This document shows, piece after piece, positions 42,854 through 51,215 of a stretch of DNA of 64,000 nt. Position numbers and translations under genes: made by a program. Within the stretch, counting starts at the first letter, position 1; every line of letters begins with the position of its first letter. The notes under the pieces are model-generated. The model was not told the DNA's origin and made no database searches. It saw nothing but the letters and a program-made list of their open reading frames with translations. Source of the stretch: B33-G16 sp964611035 (GTDB lineage: Bacteria; Desulfobacterota; DSM-4660; Desulfatiglandales; B25-G16); contig CAZSWT010000009.1 of the NCBI GenBank assembly GCA_964611035.1, positions 1-64,000 of the forward strand, written 5' to 3'.

Positions 42854-43949
42854 AGAGTTTGTCAAATTAAAAAATTTCTATCGAGACAACAGATTTGAAG
42901 AAATACTTATTCATGATCTGGGTATTTATTTTTTAAAAATGCGCTCTGTTTCACGCAAGGCTCTTTTAGAAGAATTAGCAGAAAAGGCTAAAATTGAGTT
43001 ACCAGAAATTTCTGGTCGTGGTGATAAATTGTTTGAATTTTTATTTTGTAAGAGCATTCCAGAAAATATACTGGATGAATTTATAAATGAAGTTTATTTA
43101 AAAGAGAGAAAATTAAGGCTCAAAAATGAGGATCAACTTTATTCCCAACTTTATAAATTACGAGTTTTCGATTGGGGTGGCTTTTATCAAAACGCTGTTG
43201 AGCAAACGATTGTAAATAACTATATAAAGAAAATCCAAGATTACGATGAGTTATGTAATAAAATCGAAGATGATATTAACCCAAAATTAAAAGGCTATAT
43301 TCTTTGTTCGTGGTATAATCATTGGACTTCCATTTTAATTGAAGACATGTTTAAAGACCATCCTAATATTTTACCTGCCGTAGGTCTTATAAAGAAAGTC
43401 GATTTTTTTTGGATAAATTTTCCTTTTGATTTAAAGGTTACCTATTTCCCTGATGAATATATGAAATTGAAAAGACAAGAAAAAGGTTTAAGACCTGAAC
43501 TTACTGAAATAAAAGAATATGCCAGAAAAAACAATATCTATTTTAATAAAAAATCTAGCAATAATGAGATATTCACAGAACTATATACTAAAATATCAGA
43601 AGACACATCTAAAGAATCACGAAAATTTTTTAATAACTTTTTGAAAATTCGGAAAGAAATAATTAAAGAGACTATTGAAAATCCTTTGTCTTTGACAAAA
43701 TGGTTCTATGAAAATCAAGGTGTCCGAAGATTTGATGCTGCAAATAGATTCTTTGTAGTTTTAATTGATTTGCGCAATTTTGAAGAAAGTTGGAAACTAA
43801 AGAGAAATAAAAAATTGCTTAAAGAAATGGTGGGTAATTATTTAAACAATACCAAACCTTTGAACTTTGAAGGCCTTAAGTTATGCTTTACTTGGGATGA
43901 TAGAGAATATACTACTTATGCTACCACGATATTCATTATCAAAGAGTGA
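42840..43949 (+). CDS. Putative restriction endonuclease partner
   Basis: This 369-residue protein is not from a family I can name. A nuclease-type core is visible: GLIKKVDFFWINFPFDLKVTY (Asp about 187, then DLK about 196-198), a PD-(D/E)xK arrangement. Its start overlaps the methyltransferase gene by 14 bp, the usual tight coupling of R-M partners. It is very AT-rich and rich in Lys/Asn. The assignment to restriction rests on the nuclease-like motif and the neighbour. Confidence 0.62.
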   Translation: MELPEEFVKLKNFYRDNRFEEILIHDLGIYFLKMRSVSRKALLEELAEKAKIELPEISGRGDKLFEFLFCKSIPENILDEFINEVYLKERKLRLKNEDQLYSQLYKLRVFDWGGFYQNAVEQTIVNNYIKKIQDYDELCNKIEDDINPKLKGYILCSWYNHWTSILIEDMFKDHPNILPAVGLIKKVDFFWINFPFDLKVTYFPDEYMKLKRQEKGLRPELTEIKEYARKNNIYFNKKSSNNEIFTELYTKISEDTSKESRKFFNNFLKIRKEIIKETIENPLSLTKWFYENQGVRRFDAANRFFVVLIDLRNFEESWKLKRNKKLLKEMVGNYLNNTKPLNFEGLKLCFTWDDREYTTYATTIFIIKE

Positions 43950-43963
43950 TCACAAAACTACAC

Positions 43964-44093
43964 GCTAACCAATGAATTAACCTGCCCTCAGGGGCCGTGC
44001 GGTTTTTTAAATTTTTGTTGTCCACATTGAGTTATTTGGTTTATGAAAGTCTGTGCCCCGCAAGCCTCCGGCAGGTTGTGCAAAACGTTAGGC
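43964..44093 (+). other. attC-like recombination site at the right end of the R-M cassette
   Basis: A 130-bp site with the two-part arms of an integron attC: GCTAAC (43964-43969) followed by AACCTGCC (43979-43986), answered by GGCAGGTT (44070-44077) and then GTTAGGC (44087-44093). The inner arm pairs perfectly over 8 bp, and the spacers are unpaired and asymmetric as in attC. The last seven bases fit GTTRRRY. Sequence between the arms is a long loop. The paired left junction is at 41076-41085. No integrase gene is in the window. Confidence 0.6.
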
Positions 44094-44136
44094 TTCGTTA
44101 AAATGTATCTAATTTAATAAAATCCGTCAAACATAT

Positions 44137-47100
44137 ATGGCAAAGAAAGAAAAAAATAAATCCATACCAAAAGATCAGATCCCATTTGTTCACCTGCACG
44201 TTCACACTGAATTCAGTTTGCTCGATGGGGCAATACGAATAAGTGAAATGCTAAAAAAGGCCGCCAGCCTTGGCATGGATTCGGTGGCAATTACTGATCA
44301 TGGGAACATGTTTGGGGCGGTGGAGTTTTATTCAAAGGCCACTGAGGCCGGCATCAAGCCAATCATAGGATGTGAGACATATATAGCACCTGGGAGCAGG
44401 AAGAATAAATCACCGTCGACAGACGGACAGCCAAATGCATATCACCTGGTTCTTCTTGCCATGGATGAGACTGGTTATAGGAATCTGAGCAGGCTTGTCA
44501 CCTTGGGCAATCTGGAGGGTTTTTATTATCATCCCAGGATCGATATGGAGCTGTTAAAGAAATATAATACAGGATTAATTGCCCTTTCAGCATGTCTCAA
44601 GGGACATATTCCCTATTCTCTAAGGAACGGTAGAGTGGAAAATGCCAAAAAGTATGCACTCGAGCTGGCATCGATATTTGACCATGACAGATTCTATTTA
44701 GAGATAATGGCCAATAAAATGCCTGAGCAGATTGCTGTTAATAAAGCGTTAAAAGAGTTAGCACAAGATCTGTCTCTTCCTCTGCTTGCCACCAATGATT
44801 GTCATTATCTCAATAAGGAAGACGCTGAGGCACATGATATCCTTTTATGCATCCAAACAGGCAAGAGTGTTGATGATCCAGGAAGGTTAAAATTTTCTAA
44901 TAATGAGTTTTATTTTAAATCGCAAGCAGAAATGGCTCTTGATTTAAATGAATTTCCCGAAGCACTAAGCAATACCCTGAACGTGGCTAAAAGGTGCAAC
45001 TATGAGATGGAATTTGGCCACTATAAATACCCTGTTTTTCAGGTGTCAGGTAATCTTAGGCTGGACGAAAGATTCGCCAAAGAGGCACAGAATGGTTTGG
45101 AGAACAGATTGGTTCGAAAAGAGGCCCTTGAAGGATCGATATCTGCTGAATTAAAAAATGAATATGAGAAGAGATTGGCCTATGAGCTAAAAACCATTAA
45201 TGAAATGGGTTTTGCAGGTTATTTCTTGATAGTGGCAGATTTTATAGACTATGCAAGAAAATCAGGCATTCCTGTTGGTCCGGGAAGGGGATCTGCTGCC
45301 GGTTCCCTTACAGCGTATGCATTAAAAATAACAGATATTGATCCAATCAAATATGATCTCCTGTTTGAGCGTTTTCTAAACCCTGGCCGAATAAGTATGC
45401 CTGATATTGATATCGACTTTTGCATTAAGAACAGGGATAGAGTGATTGATTATGTCAGTAACAAGTATGGAAGAGAAAATGTCTCTCAGATAATAACCTT
45501 TGGAAAAATGAAGGCCCGGGCTGTGATAAGAGATGTTGGCCGATCTCTTAATATGTCGTATGCAGAGGCTGATAGAATTGCCAAACTTATTCCAGAAGGA
45601 ATTAATATTACATTAGATGAGGCAGTAGATGCTGAGCCACAGCTTAAGGCCATGGAAGAGGGAACCGATGATGAACGAAGACTTTTGAGGATTAGTAGAT
45701 CCTTAGAAGGTTTAACCAGACATGCCTCCACCCATGCCTCCGGTATAGTGATATCTGATAGGCCTTTAGTTGAATATCTACCCCTGTTTAAAGGACCAAA
45801 TGGGGAGATTATGACCCAATATACCATGGATCAGGTAGCACAGCTCGGTCTCATCAAATTTGATTTTTTAGGGCTTAAGACCTTGACCGTTATTCAGGAT
45901 ACATTAAACCTCGTAGAGAAGACAACAGGCCAGGCCCTTACGTTAGATGAATTAAAAATGGGGGATAATGAAACCTTTCAGTTAATCAGTAGGGGAAAAA
46001 CTACCGGTGTATTTCAACTTGAAAGTACTGGCATGAAAGAACTCCTAAGGAATCTCAAACCTGGTGTTTTTGAAGACATAGTTGCATCAGTTGCTCTTTA
46101 TCGTCCGGGTCCCCTGGGCAGCAACATGGTTGATGATTTTATTAAAAGAAAACATGGAGAAATTAAAAAGACGTATCTTTTGCCTCAATTGGAAGAGATT
46201 CTGAATGAGACATACGGGGTTATTGTGTATCAGGAACAGGTTATGCGAATTGCCCAGGTACTCGCCAACTATAGCCTTGCAGAGGCAGACTTATTGCGCA
46301 AGGTTATAAGTAAAAAAAAGGCTGATGAGATGGCCCAGCAAAAAGAACGTTTTTTAGCAGGGACAGGCCAGAATGGATTAAATAGTAATAAGGCCGGGCA
46401 TGTTTTTGATTTGATAGAAAAATTTGGAGGTTATGGTTTTAATAAATCCCATTCAGTAGCCTATGCTATGATAGCGTATTTTACGGCCTATCTAAAGGCC
46501 CATTATCCAGTGCAGTTCATGGCCGCTTTGCTTACAGAGGATATGGGAAGCCAGGATAAAACTATTAAAAATATCGCTGAGTGCAAGGAAATGGATATAC
46601 CTATACTTCCTCCTGATATAAACGAGAGTCAAGTAGACTTTTCTGTTGTTGGGGAGAGTATTCGCTTTGGTCTGGCTGCAGTAAAAAATGTTGGGTTTAA
46701 GGCCGTAGAAGCGATTGTTCATGAGAGAGAAAGAAAAGGGCCTTTTGTGTCGCTGAGAGATTTTTGCAAGAGGGTAGATAAATCAAAGGTGAATAAGAGG
46801 GTATTAGAAGGTTTGATTCAGTGTGGTGCCTTTGACTTTACACGTGTATTTAGATCAAGACTTTTTGCATCCCTGAATGATGCCATTGCCTTTGGCGGGA
46901 TTAGTGAAGATCCGAATCAGCTGAATATGTTTGACCTCTTTTTATCCAAGGAAGAAGAAGATAGTTCATTTGAACCCATAGATGTTGACGAATGGGCGGA
47001 TGATGAAAAGTTACGGAAAGAAAAGGAATCTCTCGGGTTTTATATCACTGGTCATCCCTTAGATAGATTTGCAGATGTGATAAACCAGTTTGCAACTACA

Positions 47101-47631
47101 ACAACACAGGATCTTGTTGGAGTTAAAGACAAATCTACTGTTAAGTTAGCCGGTCTCGTTAATACCATACGGATAAAGAGGACAAGAAAAGGGGAAAAGA
47201 TGGCAATCATTAATGTGGAAGACAAGAAAGGCTTCACTGAGGTTGTAGTGTTTCCGGATGTCTTCGCTCGATGTGCCACCTTACTAAATGATGACAGACC
47301 TCTTTTAATAACAGGAGATGCCGAAGTTAGCGATAACACGGCAAAGATTAGGGCCCAGGATATAGTTACCCTGGAAACAGTAAAACAAAGAACCATTAAT
47401 TCAATAGTAATACCAGTTTCACAGGGAGGACTTAATCGCTCCAGCCTCATGAAGTTAAAAGACCTCATCTTTAGATATCCAGGAGAATGCCAGCTTAAGT
47501 TTAGGGTCAAGCTTGATGATAACCACAAGGCAACGGTCGCTACCCATAATCGGTATAGCATTATGCCTGAAGAGAATCTGATTAAAGAGATTGAGTCTCT
47601 CATAGGAGCGAAAGTGATATGTGAAGTGTAA
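44137..47631 (+). CDS. dnaE: DNA polymerase III alpha subunit
   Basis: The replicative polymerase, 1164 residues. The N-terminal PHP domain shows HLHVHTEFSLLDG (residues 19-31) and AITDHGNMFGAV. The polymerase catalytic aspartates are in PDIDIDF (about 422-428). The helix-hairpin-helix region, OB fold (VKLAGLVNTIRIKRT onward) and a C-terminal tail are in the normal places. It starts at ATG 44137, 44 bp after the R-M cassette attC-like site, with no strong Shine-Dalgarno. The cassette insertion therefore lies directly against its 5' end. Confidence 0.96.
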   Translation: MAKKEKNKSIPKDQIPFVHLHVHTEFSLLDGAIRISEMLKKAASLGMDSVAITDHGNMFGAVEFYSKATEAGIKPIIGCETYIAPGSRKNKSPSTDGQPNAYHLVLLAMDETGYRNLSRLVTLGNLEGFYYHPRIDMELLKKYNTGLIALSACLKGHIPYSLRNGRVENAKKYALELASIFDHDRFYLEIMANKMPEQIAVNKALKELAQDLSLPLLATNDCHYLNKEDAEAHDILLCIQTGKSVDDPGRLKFSNNEFYFKSQAEMALDLNEFPEALSNTLNVAKRCNYEMEFGHYKYPVFQVSGNLRLDERFAKEAQNGLENRLVRKEALEGSISAELKNEYEKRLAYELKTINEMGFAGYFLIVADFIDYARKSGIPVGPGRGSAAGSLTAYALKITDIDPIKYDLLFERFLNPGRISMPDIDIDFCIKNRDRVIDYVSNKYGRENVSQIITFGKMKARAVIRDVGRSLNMSYAEADRIAKLIPEGINITLDEAVDAEPQLKAMEEGTDDERRLLRISRSLEGLTRHASTHASGIVISDRPLVEYLPLFKGPNGEIMTQYTMDQVAQLGLIKFDFLGLKTLTVIQDTLNLVEKTTGQALTLDELKMGDNETFQLISRGKTTGVFQLESTGMKELLRNLKPGVFEDIVASVALYRPGPLGSNMVDDFIKRKHGEIKKTYLLPQLEEILNETYGVIVYQEQVMRIAQVLANYSLAEADLLRKVISKKKADEMAQQKERFLAGTGQNGLNSNKAGHVFDLIEKFGGYGFNKSHSVAYAMIAYFTAYLKAHYPVQFMAALLTEDMGSQDKTIKNIAECKEMDIPILPPDINESQVDFSVVGESIRFGLAAVKNVGFKAVEAIVHERERKGPFVSLRDFCKRVDKSKVNKRVLEGLIQCGAFDFTRVFRSRLFASLNDAIAFGGISEDPNQLNMFDLFLSKEEEDSSFEPIDVDEWADDEKLRKEKESLGFYITGHPLDRFADVINQFATTTTQDLVGVKDKSTVKLAGLVNTIRIKRTRKGEKMAIINVEDKKGFTEVVVFPDVFARCATLLNDDRPLLITGDAEVSDNTAKIRAQDIVTLETVKQRTINSIVIPVSQGGLNRSSLMKLKDLIFRYPGECQLKFRVKLDDNHKATVATHNRYSIMPEENLIKEIESLIGAKVICEV

Positions 47632-47703
47632 ACTGGACCGGTAAACCTCGGACGCAACATAAAACGAAAAAAGCTAACATGTTACGAAAAAAGGAATTTT
47701 TCT

Positions 47704-48225
47704 ATGGAACGAAAGATACAAAGCTTGGCAAGTTTAGGAACAAAGAGTTTTACTGCATATCTCGATGAGGTGAGCCTAAGAAATGGAAGAATAAGTAAGC
47801 GTATTCGAATTGATCACCCGCAGGCTGCAGCGATTGTTCCCTTTGTTTCAGATGAAGAAATTATAATGGTAAGGCAGTACAGGTACGCCTTAAAAAGGGA
47901 GACGCTTGAGATTCCTGCAGGTAAGATTGATAAAGGTGAGAGCCCTGAGGAATGTATCAAAAGAGAACTTATAGAAGAGACAGGCTTTGAGGTGAAATAT
48001 ATCGAATGGCTTTATACCTATGCCCCTGCTATTGGATACTCTAATGAGCTTATCCACCTTTATTCAGGTAGGGATCTCAAGAAGGTAGAGACAAAAATTG
48101 ATGAAGATGAAATATCATCCCTTGAGATCTTGACCCTTGATGAGGTGATGGGGATGATCAGGAGCCATAAGATAATTGATGGCAAGACTATAATAGCTCT
48201 GTCTTTTATCAGGTCTCTAATTTAA
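47704..48225 (+). CDS. Nudix hydrolase, ADP-ribose pyrophosphatase type
   Basis: A 173-residue Nudix enzyme. The Nudix box is GKIDKGESPEECIKRELIEE (about residues 77-96), with REx2EE metal ligands intact. The surrounding pattern (VRQYRYALKRETLEIPAG before the box) is that of ADP-ribose pyrophosphatases, which clear ADP-ribose to AMP and ribose-5-phosphate. It lies 72 bp downstream of dnaE in the same direction. Confidence 0.9.
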   Translation: MERKIQSLASLGTKSFTAYLDEVSLRNGRISKRIRIDHPQAAAIVPFVSDEEIIMVRQYRYALKRETLEIPAGKIDKGESPEECIKRELIEETGFEVKYIEWLYTYAPAIGYSNELIHLYSGRDLKKVETKIDEDEISSLEILTLDEVMGMIRSHKIIDGKTIIALSFIRSLI

Positions 48226-48250
48226 AGGGATTTCTTTTTTGGACGCAGCC

Positions 48251-48349
48251 TGCCCTGGCGCGACCTCCTTGGCATATATTGCAACCTCTGTGGTATCTAT
48301 GGACTCAGACTATATAGCCTAAACATTGTATGCCAGGTCTGGGCCAGGG
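48251..48349 (-). repeat. Dispersed ~120-bp repeat, copy 3 (without nested palindrome)
   Basis: Read on the minus strand it begins CCCTGGCCCAGACCTGGCAT and ends GTCGCGCCAGGGCA. The palindrome found after CAGACC in copies 1 and 2 is absent, so this is the unoccupied version. Confidence 0.7.
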
Positions 48350-48381
48350 ATAAACGCAGATTATCAAGATTTTTTAAATAT

Positions 48382-48668
48382 GGTTCTTCTCCAAATTAGT
48401 TGGTAGAAAAATGATTTACCAAAATACAACATATTGAAATTAAATGTAATTTCACCATTAACCTTTTTGATTAATTAGGCCATATTGTTAGGTGATAATG
48501 TTACTCCAGAAATTAAGTATTAACAGGAAATTACTTTTATAGGCAACTGCTATGATGAGCCTGGTAGGTACCCATTATCGGAGTTGCTTTTAAAAGCTAT
48601 ACCTACTGAAATCATTAATCAAATAAGATTTAAGCCTTAATCTTGACCAACTAATTTGGAGAAGATCC
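48382..48668. mobile_element. Non-autonomous ISL3-type element (MITE) with 8-bp target duplication
   Basis: 287 bp bounded by 23-bp inverted repeats (GGTTCTTCTCCAAATTAGTT and onward, 20 of 23 bases perfectly matched in a block) and flanked by the direct repeat TTAAATAT at 48374-48381 and 48669-48676. Ends that begin GG and an 8-bp duplication are typical of the ISL3 family. It is too short to encode a transposase. The related dispersed repeat at 61965-62045 has a single TTAAATAT at the equivalent place, which gives the unoccupied site. Confidence 0.85.
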
Positions 48669-48736
48669 TTAAATATAAAGAACGAATAGAATAATTATCT
48701 GCGGCTATCTGCGAAGATCTGCGTCCTAATTGAAAA

Positions 48737-49360
48737 CTATTTCTTTTTTTCTTTTGGGATTTTGTCAGGAGGGTAGATATATTTAGGATCTATATCATAG
48801 GTCCAGGGCAGGCCCCACCACTGCCATCCGTAATAGCGGCGATGATTGTAACCGTGGATCTTGTTTCTATGAGCTAGTTGTCTATAAAATTTATGCCTAT
48901 TTTTATCTTCAAAAAATGGAAACAAAGGACCCTCAAATCCATCCTTTACGTTATAAACATGTTTAAAGGCATGTTTTATGAGCTTTTTGGCTGCCAGGAT
49001 ACTCCTGGTACCATCTCTGCATAGTATTAGGAGGTTGTTAGTTTTTTGAAACTTCTTACTTATCTCTTCTACAAAGGCTTTATTATTATTGCTGAATTGA
49101 TATATCCAGCTTTCTCCTTTTTTTACAATTTTATCGGTTAAAAAAGAGTAGGGGAAAAGATACGCCATTGGTGGGTGTCCTATCAATTGATATTCCGCTC
49201 TCGTCCTGACATCAATCAGATATGTATTAGGAACAGTATTGAGCATGTCATAGGCCTCAATGGATAAGATATCTTTAGGTTCTCCCGCCCAGATGGGTAC
49301 TTGAAAAAAGGTAATTAACCATATGAATGCTCCTAACAAAATAATAAGTAATTTTTTCAT
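48737..49360 (-). CDS. Exported rhodanese-domain protein
   Basis: This 207-residue protein has a signal peptide (MKKLLIILLGAFIWLITFF, cleavage probably after WAG at about residue 26) and a rhodanese domain. The active-site loop is LCRDGTRS with Cys114, so sulfur transfer is possible. The mature protein should be periplasmic. The C-terminal part is Tyr/Trp-rich and unlike other rhodaneses (NHRRYYGWQWWGLPWTYDID). A GGAGAAAATC precedes the ATG on the minus strand. Confidence 0.85.
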   Translation of the reverse strand: MKKLLIILLGAFIWLITFFQVPIWAGEPKDILSIEAYDMLNTVPNTYLIDVRTRAEYQLIGHPPMAYLFPYSFLTDKIVKKGESWIYQFSNNNKAFVEEISKKFQKTNNLLILCRDGTRSILAAKKLIKHAFKHVYNVKDGFEGPLFPFFEDKNRHKFYRQLAHRNKIHGYNHRRYYGWQWWGLPWTYDIDPKYIYPPDKIPKEKKK

Positions 49361-49547
49361 GTTAATCGATTTTCTCCTTAGCTATTTTTATCTGACTCAT
49401 GTAGGATTACGATTGAATTAAACAAAGTTACATCTTTTTGTCAATAGTAAATCTTTTTAAAGTAGCTATTAGTATAGCAGGAAACTTTTTTTGACATTAA
49501 CAACGTTTATATATACCATAATAAGAAAAAGGCAACCGTTCACCCCG

Positions 49548-49790
49548 ATTTATCGGGATTATCCGTTGTCCGAAAGGGGAGATATTCCTGTGGAGCAACT
49601 CATTGTTTGACCTGTTGATGGTGTGGCAAGGATGTTAATGGAAGAAATGCTCAATTATATGAAAAGGGTAGGTGTCGATACGGTATGCACCTTTGTAAAC
49701 TGGCGGGAATGAGGCCTTCTTCAATTTTTTGATGCCATGGGATTCAGAAGAGGTGATATGATCAACCTTGAATTTAAGATTGAGGATTGA
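49548..49790 (+). pseudogene. Decayed GNAT acetyltransferase, C-terminal part
   Basis: One frame reads GDIPVEQLIV-stop-PVDGVARMLMEEMLNYMKRV, then GVDTVCTFVNWRE-stop-GLLQFFDAMGF, and ends FKIED. This is the acetyl-CoA-binding half of a GNAT enzyme (the GVARMLMEEM loop and the LQFFDAMGF segment). It is interrupted by TGA at 49608 and 49710, and the N-terminus runs into a dispersed palindrome. TGA is used as a normal stop elsewhere in the window, so recoding is unlikely. It is a nonfunctional remnant. Confidence 0.6.
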
Positions 49791-49918
49791 TCAGTTGAAT
49801 TCCTTTGATAGTCCAGAAATTCTGGACATTCGTCTTTAAAAGGACATTTTTTCTGACATATTCGAACATCTATTCGGGGATTATTCTTTTTCCTCATGCA
49901 AAATATATAATCTGCCAT
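49721..49918 (-). CDS. Small cysteine-rich protein
   Basis: A 65-residue protein with four cysteines in its first half (Cys7, then CQKKCPFKDEC with Cys21, Cys25, Cys31), suggesting a zinc or iron-sulfur knuckle. AAAGGAAACCTG precedes the ATG on the minus strand at a good distance. Its 3' half lies antisense to the GNAT pseudogene. I cannot name a family. Its C-terminal 25 residues look unstructured. Confidence 0.45.
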   Translation of the reverse strand: MADYIFCMRKKNNPRIDVRICQKKCPFKDECPEFLDYQRNSTDQSSILNSRLIISPLLNPMASKN

Positions 49919-50034
49919 CAGGTTTCCTTTCTCAAGTTGTTTACAATTAAATATAGTTATATTATAATTTTTATATTTAATAATATAAAGAAATTAATAT
50001 GTCAACTATTTTTAACAAAAAACGTAACTATTCT

Positions 50035-50169
50035 GCCACCAAGACTCAAATCTGCCCGCCATCTGGCAGGCGGGGAAGATAAATATAAATTTCACTCTCG
50101 ATTTATTGGGATTAAAAAGGCTATTATCAATAATTCTCTATAATTTTGGTGTCTTGGTGACTTTGTGGC
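50035..50169. repeat. Gene-less inverted-repeat unit, related to the GxxExxY unit
   Basis: Ends GCCACCAAGAC (left) and GTCTTGGTGACTTTGTGGC (right). It contains the palindrome CTGCCCGCCATCTGGCAGGC (50052-50071) and near its right end the codons GIKKAIINNSL-stop, similar to the C-terminus GIKRIIL-stop of the GxxExxY gene at 62859-63251. The same unit in opposite orientation lies at 55504-55676. Confidence 0.65.
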
Positions 50170-50239
50170 AAGATACCTGAGTCATTATCAAAAACGATAA
50201 GAAGAGGTTTAATGAATTGATCTTTCAGATGGGTGAGGT

Positions 50240-50968
50240 ATGGCAAAAAGATTAAACTTCCTGATTTTACTATCTTTACTCATTATCCCTATTTTAGCGA
50301 CAATTGTATTGGCTTATATACTCCCTTCATCTCAGATTATTGAGTTTATGACCAATAAATTTGCTCCTATCAAAACATTAACTATAACCCAACATACAAA
50401 AATTAAGGACTTACATCATGAAAAGGCTTTTGGTGAGATTGTCTCTTTGAGTTCCCCGTATCTCTACAGGTCGGAGATGCCAGGTCAACCTGGTAAACGC
50501 CTCATAATCCATAACAATTCAAAAACCTTAAGAATTATCGACAGAAAGATTACCTATCATGAGGAAAGTTATGATTTTAGTTATCGTTTTTTTCTTCTAT
50601 CACATGATCCAGAGCGATTATTAGCAATGCTTAATGAAGTGGGCATAAACACCGATAAGGTATCCCTCACGAGGTTTGAGGGCACTATAGCATACCTGAT
50701 TGGGGAGAAAAATGAGGGAAGCGCCAGGCTTCTTGTTGATAAGGAACTATTTTTACCCCTCCTTCTCAAATATGGTGATTACCGATTTCGTTTTTCCAAC
50801 TATATTGAGTTTATGGAGCATGCCTGGTATCCGTTCCAGATTATCTATTCATATAAAGGAGAAATAATAGAAGAATATACTGTAATGGACATTCAAGCAA
50901 ACCTACCCATTAATGTATCTCTTTTTGATATACCACTGATTAGAACCCAATTCAGTAAAAGTGATTAA
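50240..50968 (+). CDS. Membrane-anchored or exported protein, unknown
   Basis: A 242-residue protein with an N-terminal hydrophobic helix (LNFLILLSLLIIPILATIVLAYI, residues 5-27, preceded by basic residues) that is either a signal anchor or an uncleaved signal. The remainder is beta-rich (GEIVSLSSPYLYRSEMPG, LRIIDRKITYHEESYDFSYR, VMDIQANLPINVSLFDIP). The pattern resembles LolA/LppX-like outer-membrane lipoprotein-sorting folds, but I am not sure. GGTGAGGT lies before the ATG. No operon partner. Confidence 0.7.
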   Translation: MAKRLNFLILLSLLIIPILATIVLAYILPSSQIIEFMTNKFAPIKTLTITQHTKIKDLHHEKAFGEIVSLSSPYLYRSEMPGQPGKRLIIHNNSKTLRIIDRKITYHEESYDFSYRFFLLSHDPERLLAMLNEVGINTDKVSLTRFEGTIAYLIGEKNEGSARLLVDKELFLPLLLKYGDYRFRFSNYIEFMEHAWYPFQIIYSYKGEIIEEYTVMDIQANLPINVSLFDIPLIRTQFSKSD

Positions 50969-51215
50969 TTACTTCATAGCCTGTGGACTTATAAGTACTA
51001 AAATCTAAATTCGAAATACTAAACAAACCCAAATATCAAAACCCAAATGACGAAAACGTGTTAGGAGTTTGAATCTCAAGAAGTTATTTAATGGTTTTTG
51101 ATTTGGAACATTTTAATTTTGTGCTTGTTTAGGATTTAGAAATTAGGATTTAGGATTTTTTCCATATCTTATTGTGCATATTCAAAACAAAAATAAGGCA
51201 GAAAATTGATCGCTC

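Larger units (their letters stand above)
48226..48736. other. Repeat-rich intergenic region
   Basis: No gene. It contains a minus-strand copy of the ~120-bp dispersed repeat (48251-48349), then a second dispersed repeat (GGATAAACGCAGATTATCAA at 48349 onward, TTATCTGCGGCTATCTGCGA at about 48694 onward) that is interrupted by the MITE at 48382-48668. Confidence 0.75.
49361..50239. other. Long region with a pseudogene, a small ORF and a repeat unit
   Basis: This stretch holds a CCCGATTTATCGGG palindrome (about 49543-49556), the remains of a GNAT acetyltransferase (49548-49790), a small Cys-rich gene on the minus strand (49721-49918) and a gene-less inverted-repeat unit (50035-50169). Confidence 0.6.

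Noticed and set aside
49608..49712. Possible selenocysteine or TGA recoding in the GNAT frame
   Set aside because: TGA ends several ordinary genes here, no SECIS-like hairpin is evident after either TGA, and the N-terminus is also missing.
49805..50143. 112-codon frame on the + strand across 49805-50143
   Set aside because: It lacks a ribosome-binding site and is mostly repeat and antisense sequence; only its last codons resemble a GxxExxY C-terminus, which I report as a repeat relic.
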